Below, piece by piece: positions 57,685-64,000 of a DNA stretch of 64,000 nt. The notes beneath the pieces were generated by a model. The model searched no databases and had not been told where the DNA came from. It worked only from the letters and a program-made list of their open reading frames with translations. Position 1 is the stretch's first letter. Every line of letters begins with the position of its first letter. The DNA lies in assembly GCA_008973525.1 (NCBI GenBank), contig WACJ01000501.1, forward strand, positions 2,232,001-2,296,000, written 5' to 3'. This stretch comes from Stenopsyche tienmushanensis (taxonomy: Eukaryota; Arthropoda; Insecta; Trichoptera; Stenopsychidae). The position numbers and the translations under genes are program-made.

Positions 57685-58146
57685 TGTAACGTTTTTAAGG
57701 TGGGGGAGCTCTCGGGGGCAGAGTCCCCGGGCGACTCCCCGCCTTCACGTGCTCGTCGGGATGGCCGCGCTACTGCACGGGTCCGTTCTTCTATCGGACT
57801 GTGATGTGCTAGACGAATGGATGGGAATACGAAGGGCGTCGAAAGGAAAGACTCTCTTCGCAAGATAACTATTTATTCCGCACTACAGATAGAGAGAGAG
57901 AGAGGTCTGGCTGCAAGAAGGACGATCTCCCGCAGCCAAGGCCAACCGACGACTCTCCCGACTCCCGCTTCCTGCGCGTCACTACCCAACTGGTAACGAT
58001 CCACGCGCAAGAAGCGATCGGTCGCTAAGCAGGTGCAATGTCTCCGCAGGGCCACAAGAGATGGCGCTGTTAAAATAGCACATTGCACCTGAAGAGAAAT
58101 GGAAGATGTCGCTACTACGTGGGGATGATAAATCGCCCATGCTACA
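57685..58146 (-). mobile_element. Complete 462-bp solo LTR inside the pseudogene
   Basis: Plus-strand ends TGTAAC and GCTACA; GATG is duplicated on both sides (57681-57684 and 58147-58150). Removing the LTR and one GATG restores the reading phase of the acyl-CoA dehydrogenase copy exactly. Sense is minus: starting TGTAGC at 58146, it has a CT-rich run, GGAATAAATAG at about 57870-57880 and the closing CCCGGGGACTCTGCC block. It is very similar to 6588-7032, so both are relatively recent members. Minus-strand frames at 57621-57863 and 57873-58166 and the plus-strand frame at 57665 are LTR sequence. Confidence 0.9.
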
Positions 58147-58575
58147 GATGCAACTATACAATACACGTTAGAAAGGAAACAATTTGGAAAGAAAATATTT
58201 TCATTCCAGGGACTAAATTTTGAAATATTTAAAATTGCAACTGAACTTGAATGCGCAAGACTTCTGAGTTACAATGCAGCAAGAATGAAGGACGCAGGTC
58301 TTCCATTTGTCAAAAAAGCAGCCATGACCAAGCACTATGCTTGAGAAATTCCTCAAACTTTAACAAAAAATGTGTGGACTGGATAGGCGTAGGTTCCAAA
58401 GACTTTCCCTAAAAATTTGTTTTCCGTGATTGTAAAATTGGAATTATTTACAAAGGATCCAGTAACATAAAATTACACACAATTTTTAAATATATTGGAA
58501 AAGAATACTCTAAGTAATAATAAAATAAGGACATGTTGCATAAGTTTATTGCCATTTATATTTAATTATCTTGTT

Positions 58576-58726
58576 AAGGGTCATCCAGTGTGACGCCTAT
58601 TGTCAACATTATGGACAAATAAAATCATTAGGTCACATTTTTTCAAAGATGGTGCTGGAAATGCTGTTACAAAGATACCAATCAATATTGAGTGACTTTT
58701 TATGCGTCACATCTGGATGACCTTTT
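58576..58726. mobile_element. 151-bp MITE with GGGTCATCCAG ends
   Basis: AAGGGTCATCCAGTGTGACG (58576-58595) is matched by the complement of CGTCACATCTGGATGACC-TTTT (58705-58726), with one inserted base. TA/TTA words lie outside both ends. No coding in the 105-bp interior. A Tc1/mariner-like class is possible. It lies 60 bp beyond the acyl-CoA dehydrogenase copy. Confidence 0.55.
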
Positions 58727-59845
58727 ATAAATGCCGCTTTATACACGATTATCATAAATAATATAAGCAATAGGCGTTTATGATGATGAGGACAATTTAT
58801 CAACGATTTAGAGCAGTGATCGACTTTGAAGAAGCAAAAACCCATTCGGGTCATATATTGGGGCTCTGTTTTAAGCATACGAATGACAGCAATGGAAATT
58901 GTTAGAAATATCTCAATATAGACACTGTCAGAATTCTTCCGATGAAGCATGAAGATTTACGGCTGAAAAAAATTCAATTAACGGGATACAATTCTGAGGA
59001 AGTGCGTTCCGGAATTTCCAATTAGACGTGCTAATGTCTTTGGCGGGGGCGGCGCACTCGTTTTGCTCTCAGGTGTTAAAAACGCGAGCCCTGCGGTTTC
59101 AATCGACATTATGGGGATGCTCCAGGAGTTGTCCATTAATACGTACCGAATTCGGGGGAAATTCCCGAGGAATCTGAAGTATGCACGGGCAGGGATATTT
59201 TACAAGCCCTTTGTGTCTCGCCCTCGCATCATATTTACCGTGTTTATTAACTCGGAGGGTGAGCCATAAATTTTGGATAACTGTCGACAAACAACCCTTA
59301 TACCTTAAAGACCCCGGCGCTGATGAGTTTTGAATTCCTCTATGCGTTAATCTTGAGAGTGGGCTACAAAAAATGTATGATGCATATATATTCATTTTAT
59401 GACCAGTTTATTATTGAACTTGTGCTTGAATTTCATCAAAGTTTCAAGAAATGATACAAGGGTAATGAATAAATTCTAATATTCTTGATTCTGCCTTTCA
59501 ACAAGACTGCATCTTTGATGGTTAAACTTACCTTTATCACGACATCAGATATGAAATTATATATTTCCAATAGACAAAGAGTCAATCAAATCAGTCATTT
59601 CAGGATGCTTCAACTCAAATAATTTGCTTAAAACTTCAAGAACAAAGAAAAAGAAAGAAAACATATTGAGGAACTGCCTGGAAATTTGCATTAGAATATG
59701 GATTCAAATGCTTAGTGCTTAGAAATGAATAACTATTGTAATACATCACTTTAATGTTGATTGGGCTAAATGGAATCACACCTTGCGTCTTGCTAATCAC
59801 ATCTAAATAGATTCTTATGCATGCACCGTTTTTTATCCTATGGTG
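58727..59845. other. Non-coding stretch; 59000-59300 possible regulatory DNA
   Basis: A 105-codon minus-strand frame (58950-58633) runs into the MITE and has no motif. 59000-59300 is GC-moderate with GGCGGGGGCGGCGC and CAATTAG words; open frames of 68 and 98 codons on opposite strands are unrecognised. Confidence 0.35.
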
Positions 59846-59990
59846 ACGCACGAGAAGTGGAGAGTCGCCGGATAGCCTTGGCTGCGGGAAGATGTCCTTC
59901 CCGCAGGCTCATAGCTGTATTCGTTCTCTTCGTAAATAAAATATAGTATTTAAGATGAGAGTTTCTGTCAGCAACAGAATATCTCCATTC
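59846..59990 (+). mobile_element. LTR fragment (main LTR family) with perfect stem-loop
   Basis: Contains GACGCACGAGAAGTGGAGAG, the stem-loop CTGCGGGAAG-ATGTC-CTTCCCGCAG (59882-59906, 10 bp perfect), a run ending TCTCTTCGTAAATAAAATAT and GAGAGTTTCTGTC. Both ends missing. Sense plus. Confidence 0.65.
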
Positions 59991-60239
59991 TATTGCTCGG
60001 CACAACTGCAGCCCAACAAAATTCGAAAACGCCCCCGCTCCACATTACAGTGATGTTGATGCATAATCTTGGCCGCGAGAATATGCTATCATTCCGCGGT
60101 CGTTTGACACAGAAAAACAAAGTCCCGAAAAAAAAAATATATGAAGATCATCTAGAAAGTTGGATTACAAGGGATCCTGAAGTCGAGTTTTTTTTTGTTT
60201 CAACGCACCTAGCGTAAAGGAGGGATAACAACAACAAAA
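59991..60239. other. Unassigned stretch following the LTR fragment
   Basis: No retroviral coding frame can be recognised directly after the LTR; a 74-codon open frame (59993-60217) has no motif. Confidence 0.3.
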
Positions 60240-60790
60240 TAGGGACCCTCCTCTGACCCAAGTTGTGTATAGATACCGCTATTCGGGATCGATTCATTCG
60301 AAAAATGCACAGCATGGTGCAAAACTATGAATTTGAAATTCCATGTCTGCAAGGATACGCTCCTTCTCCACTTCTTGCGTCCACTGACGCTCTGAGCATG
60401 GGAAGAAGCTAGCTAAAGATTTAAATTTAACTTTGAAATTCTTAGGCTAGGATAAATACATAGATACATACCGTTTAAAATTATGGAATAAGTGAAAAAT
60501 AATTGTATAAATATGTATTTTGTTTAGGGTAGGGAAGAGTTTTGAGATTCACTTGCGGCTCCGAAAAAGGGCTGCGAGCCCATTTATTGTTGGGCCACTA
60601 CGACTCGGTGGAGGTCATAAATGCATTTTTCTCCAAACATTTTACAAAAAGCTCTAAATGCCTTAAAATTAGAGGGGGTGGCCAACCGGTCCGAGCTTCG
60701 GACCACTGACACATCGAAGGAGCGCCTCGCGATCGATGGCCATACCCGAGTATACTATGAACGGATCTATGCATAGGCACTCCGAAGTTG
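60240..60790. repeat. Repeat block related to 45107-45570
   Basis: 60244-60418 and 60720-60735 match that block (see there). GGGGGTGGCCAACCGGTCCG at 60673-60692 and GGGCTGCGAGCCCATTTATT at 60569 are reminiscent of hAT-type elements, but no paired ends or transposase were found. Confidence 0.45.
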
Positions 60791-60857
60791 TTAAAAGCTC
60801 AAACCTAACCAACGAGGCCCTAAACCGCCCGTGTCCTGTAAGGAACTGGGACGTTCA

Positions 60858-61205
60858 ATAATGTATAGAAGGGATCCTAATGTTCAGTTATTTTTGATAT
60901 TGCGTATTTGTCAGGCATTTTTTTCAGTTACAGTATATTCTTCCGATGGAAAGATTGTCGCGCGCTCCAGCCGTCTCCCGTTCGTCCAAGATCCGTGTGG
61001 TCATCCGTTTTTTGAACTTTCATAATAATACCGCCGCGAATATCCATCGGAAGCTCGTTGATGTTTATGGTATTGATGTGATGAGTCGACAGCATGTCAC
61101 AAAGTGGGTAAGGTTGTTCAGAAAAGGCCATACTGATACTCATGACAATGCAAGAAAAAAACCGCCGTATGACGCTTGACGACCTTCATGAATCATTTTC
61201 TGGGA
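60858..61205 (+). pseudogene. Mariner transposase N-terminus with leader
   Basis: The start ATG at 60946 follows TATTCTTCCG. The frame reads IRVVIRFLNFHNNTAANIHR, DVYGIDVMSRQHVTKWVRLF and HDNARKKPP: the HTH_48-type DNA-binding domain of mariner transposases, about residues 15-70. After 61165 a one-base shift gives RRMTLDDLHESF to about 61205, then similarity stops, so both catalytic regions are lost. The leader 60858-60945 matches 7166-7242 and the inverted copy 61525-61446. Confidence 0.75.
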
Positions 61206-61409
61206 TTCATTGGTTCCTCCTTGGTGTTATTGTGTCGTAAAATTTTGTTTATAAGAAGTTGTGTATGAGATAAGGGTCCAGAATACTGACACCGGAGTAG
61301 CGTTAAAATCGTATGACCGCCATTTTAGCTTTACTAGACTTTATCGTAAAAAACATGGGTGTGTCACAACATCCCAGAATCCATAGAACAATCCAAAAAG
61401 AGGTAGCAG

Positions 61410-61525
61410 GAGTGTGCAATGACCTATCCATCGGAAGAATTTACTATAACCGAACAAAATGGCCGACAAAAACGTAGGACTAAAACGATGATCATTCGGA
61501 TCCCCTATACATGCCAGGTGTGCTA
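61410..61525 (-). mobile_element. Second mariner 5' end, inverted
   Basis: In reverse this gives CATGTATAGGGGATCCGAAT, GTCGGCCATTTTGTTCGG and TATAGTAAATTCTTCCGATG, matching 60858-60950 along its length. With that copy it forms an inverted pair with 5' ends outward, about 200 bp of unmatched DNA between. The transposase frame after the ATG is lost within about 12 codons. Confidence 0.6.
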
Positions 61526-61535
61526 ATTTCGAAAC

Positions 61536-61576
61536 AAAAAAAATTCCCGACCTTAACAACGTCGGGGATTTTTTTT
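61536..61576. other. Stem-loop AAATTCCCGAC / GTCGGGGATTT
   Basis: Arms of 15-16 bases with one mismatch and a 9-base loop (61552-61560), flanked by A and T runs. It lies just outside the inverted mariner 5' end and could be part of its terminal repeat. Confidence 0.5.
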
Positions 61577-63534
61577 GTATACTATAACAGAGAATACAAT
61601 ACGAAGATGTATTATAATTAGTGAAATAAGAAATCTCTAACAGATAATATTGGTTTAGAGATTAGTACAAAAAAATCAATCGTCCGACTTAAATATAAAT
61701 TATATATTAAAAGGCGATTTAAGTTGTATTCATCTTAAAAGATGGATTTCTTTGCTGTTCCCTGATATATTGACTATGTAACAGGTTAACAAAACGTTGA
61801 ATCTTTTATGGTATATGGTCTACTTTATCATTTATGTTATTCAATTGGACATGTTACATCAAGTAGCTAGTTATTTAAAAAAAATGTGTACTATTTTGCT
61901 TCTGAGAAATTCGTCTGGAGCGTTTGATATCCAAATGAAATATTCACAAAACAAAAAATTCGCCAGCAAAAAATGAATAAAAGCGGCTGGCAAGGAAAAA
62001 TCGACCAGAAGCGGGCGAATTTTCGCCTAGAGAATATTTCATAGCTCGTAAAACAAGAAGTCTCTCGTCTGCTTAGCGAAGTTGATATTCAATTTCGCAA
62101 CTTTTATTTCAATCACAGAGTAACTGTTTCCACCAAAAATGTATTCCTCTGTAGTATTATTCAAGAAGTTTCCGGGGAAATTCTTGTACGATTCAAACAT
62201 TTGCGATAAATACACGACGCGTATTCGCGAAACAATACATAAATGCATTAATATCCAAAAGTGGTCATCCAAAGACGAAAGATCCCAAATTATGTCGTTT
62301 TTTAATAGCAACATTGAATTATCAGTAAAATTTCATTACAGTGCGTAACGTCGGCATAAAATATTTTGTTGTTTTACAAAATTATACGCATTTACGCATT
62401 CAATTTACATCTGCACGCACATCATAAAACATGGCCTTTATATGTCTTTTTTATGACTTTTATTTACGTTTATGATCCGATGTCTATTTCAGACGACATG
62501 AAAGCATAAGTAAAAAATTGTACGCGGGGTAATTTTCGGAGAAAATGTTTAGCAAGGGCGCGCTTCAGGAGGAGTTCTTATTACACGTTTGTGGTTTCCA
62601 TTTGCTTTATAAATGGGCCTGCGGTTTCCGATGTAATTGTGTTTATGGCGATACACTGCCATGATTATTGCCGGGTTTATTTGAAGTTATTATTGTGTGC
62701 TTATTTGCGAACGGAAGCGCGGGATAAAGATCGATATGCGCCTAACATCTGCCGTCGCCCGCATCAACTAATTACTTGCATCGAAGATCCACCTATTGCT
62801 TTAACAAATTCTTCCTTCGTTAAATTCATTAAAATCGACTTGCTTACATATTATACGGTGATGTTTTTTAACAATTTTTTAAAAAGCTAATAATACTCAA
62901 CCCAATTTTTAATTTCGAAAAATATTCACTGAAATCTAATAAATTTGTGCAAAAAAAAAATTATATTTTTAAATTTGTAAGATAAAATTAAATAATTTTT
63001 CGTGTTCCTTCATTTCTCATATAATATTTAGCTTTTATTTTTAAACGTTCCCATGGAAACCGATAATCTAATTGTCAATAAACAATAAGCCTTTACAATA
63101 CAATTCATATCAAAAAATCACTTTTGAATTTTTTCTCGCTGATAAACGTACCACATATTGAAAACCACTGTTTTGTTTAAATATATCGGTGCAGTAAGCT
63201 CTTTTGGAGGCAACACTAAAATTTCGTTTCAATCTATTAGCTGGTTTAAGAATTATATCAATTTTACGAAAGAATTAAAGTTTTATGAATTTTAGCGCGG
63301 AGCACCCGAACTGTAAATTGTTAAAGATTTTTTTTAAATTTTGATGTTCGTTTTCGTCCTTAATATATTTTCGAGGCAATGGTAGCACCTCAAATCGTGT
63401 TGAATCCTGGAGTTTATTTCGCTATTGATTGATTTGTTATGTGTGAAGATGCATCCAACTCGCTTTTAGATTACATGAATGAGTGATTTGTTTATTTATT
63501 GATTTGGATGTGGTTACTTAGCAACACGCGCTTA
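61577..63534. other. Non-coding stretch; 62340-62880 possible regulatory DNA
   Basis: TTTATG (either strand) occurs at 62355, 62423, 62450 and 62469, with more at 62238 and 62642: the core recognised by Caudal/Abd-B-type homeodomains. GTGGTTTCC (62591) and GCGGTTTCC (62621) are Runt-like words 30 bp apart. Open frames (91, 69 and 99 codons) carry no motif. Function is inferred from word content only. Confidence 0.35.
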
Positions 63535-63720
63535 GTTGGAAAGCTACGTGATGTATTGGTGTGGGAGTGAGAGGTTAGGATGCGTGCGCTCTCCCTCACT
63601 TCGCACAGCGACTGGCGAGCCGCCGAGTACCACGACGCGCCAAGTGCCGAGCGCGGCCGAACGCGGCCAAAAGCGTCCGAGCGGACACCGCACTTCATGC
63701 GAGCTTCGTGACAGATTTGG
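63535..63720. other. CpG-rich island
   Basis: About 130 bp (63590-63720) is GC- and CpG-rich (GCGCGGCCGAACGCGGCCAA) between A/T-rich flanks. It starts with CACGTGATG-like and GTGAGAGGTTAG words. Overlapping open frames on both strands look like compositional artefacts. It could be a promoter/5' untranslated region, an LTR or a SINE. No partner in the window. Confidence 0.4.
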
Positions 63721-63839
63721 AAATCCATGAGACATTGATTTTTATATATATTGATTTTAATACATATTTTGAAGCCCATTTTAAATTCCAAAAATAAGAT
63801 ATTAAAACACATTTAAAGAATAAATATTCAAACGAACAA

Positions 63840-63955
63840 ATTGATGAATTATTGTTTTTATTTTATTTTTTAATATATAGATAGATTATATTTCATCTAT
63901 ATATTTAATTATGAATAAAAAATAAAATAAAAAGGGGAGAGGGGGGGGAGGGGCA
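63840..63955. repeat. Low-complexity A/T then G-rich run
   Basis: AATATATAGATAG/CATCTATATATT form a weak inverted pair at 63873-63903, followed by an AAAAT-rich stretch and AAAAGGGGAGAGGGGGGGGA then GGGG. Simple sequence. Confidence 0.6.
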
Positions 63956-64000
63956 CCTACACTCGAGCATGTACCCAAGATCGAGTAAAAAACGACTCTA

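Larger units (their letters stand above)
57309..58517 (+). pseudogene. ACADSB: Acyl-CoA dehydrogenase (short/branched-chain type) retro-copy, split by an LTR
   Basis: The frame starting at 57345 reads [66 protein letters not shown] and QGCLD up to 57684. After the inserted LTR it resumes in phase with TIQYTLERKQFGKKIFSFQG, ECARLLSYNAARMKDAG and YA, then after a one-base shift (about 58370) VDWIGVGSKDFP, FRDCKIGIIYKGSSNI and KYIGKEYSK-stop (58515-58517). The order and wording are those of the C-terminal half of mitochondrial short/branched-chain acyl-CoA dehydrogenase (isoleucine breakdown). Stops at 57459, in A-stop-RTC, and after HYA; the catalytic Glu of the YEG motif is Lys (58452-58454). 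About 235 codons without an intron suggest a reverse-transcribed copy; AATAAA follows the stop, but no poly(A) tail is seen. The N-terminal half is absent. Confidence 0.85.

Noticed and set aside
58633..58950. 105-codon minus-strand frame, partly hydrophobic
   Set aside because: It runs into the inverted end of the MITE 58576-58726 and matches no receptor or transporter pattern I know.
1..64000. CRISPR arrays, operons, ribosome-binding sites, prophage
   Set aside because: The sequence is eukaryotic in repeat content and has no prokaryotic gene layout.

Overview
This is an AT-rich (about one third G+C by eye) eukaryotic nuclear segment with no intact protein-coding gene that I can support. 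The repeat content points to an arthropod, most likely an insect: R1-clade and jockey-clade non-LTR retrotransposons, mariner elements of at least two kinds, hAT-like and piggyBac-like miniature elements, Helitron-like ends, a Mutator-like remnant, and about ten copies of one family of roughly 450-bp LTRs. The order of insect cannot be told from what is visible.

Layout: 1-1800 bare non-coding DNA; 1806-2849 mariner remnant holding an LTR fragment; 6588-7032 complete solo LTR; 7120-8529 mariner pieces split by an R1-like LINE; 13881-14186 LTR piece; 16375-18952 LTR piece, then a mariner-like terminal-repeat pair enclosing a jockey fragment and Helitron-like repeats; 22900-27075 two R1-like LINE copies on the minus strand with a Helitron-like block between; 27602-27680 tiny piggyBac-like MITE; 29918-33382 LTR pieces, a hAT-like MITE and another small inverted-repeat element; 34844-35063 Mutator-like transposase remnant; 38673-39215 and 50702-51387 inverted copies of one hAT-like element; 41630-43070 R1-like LINE; 47765-48125 GC-rich island; 54071-54716 internally deleted mariner with both ends intact; 57309-58517 decayed acyl-CoA dehydrogenase copy split by a solo LTR; 60240-61576 repeats and mariner 5' ends in inverted orientation; 63535-63720 CpG-rich island.

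The most informative object is the acyl-CoA dehydrogenase (ACADSB-type) pseudogene. It reads through about 235 codons without an intron, has lost its catalytic glutamate, carries several stops and one frameshift, and is cut by a complete 462-bp solo LTR with a 4-bp target duplication. The LTR family itself carries a stem-loop just upstream of its AATAAA signal whose variants tend to remain paired, often through G-U pairs, when read as RNA of the element's sense strand.

The remaining DNA, over half of the window, is low-copy non-coding sequence. Several stretches (about 4690-5330, 9240-9760, 14700-15560, 43620-44160, 46060-46640, 59000-59300, 62340-62880) are less AT-biased and rich in homeodomain- or Caudal-like words. 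They could be regulatory DNA in a gene desert, but that is inference. I see no self-contained new biological system here; the novelty lies in nested and decayed elements.
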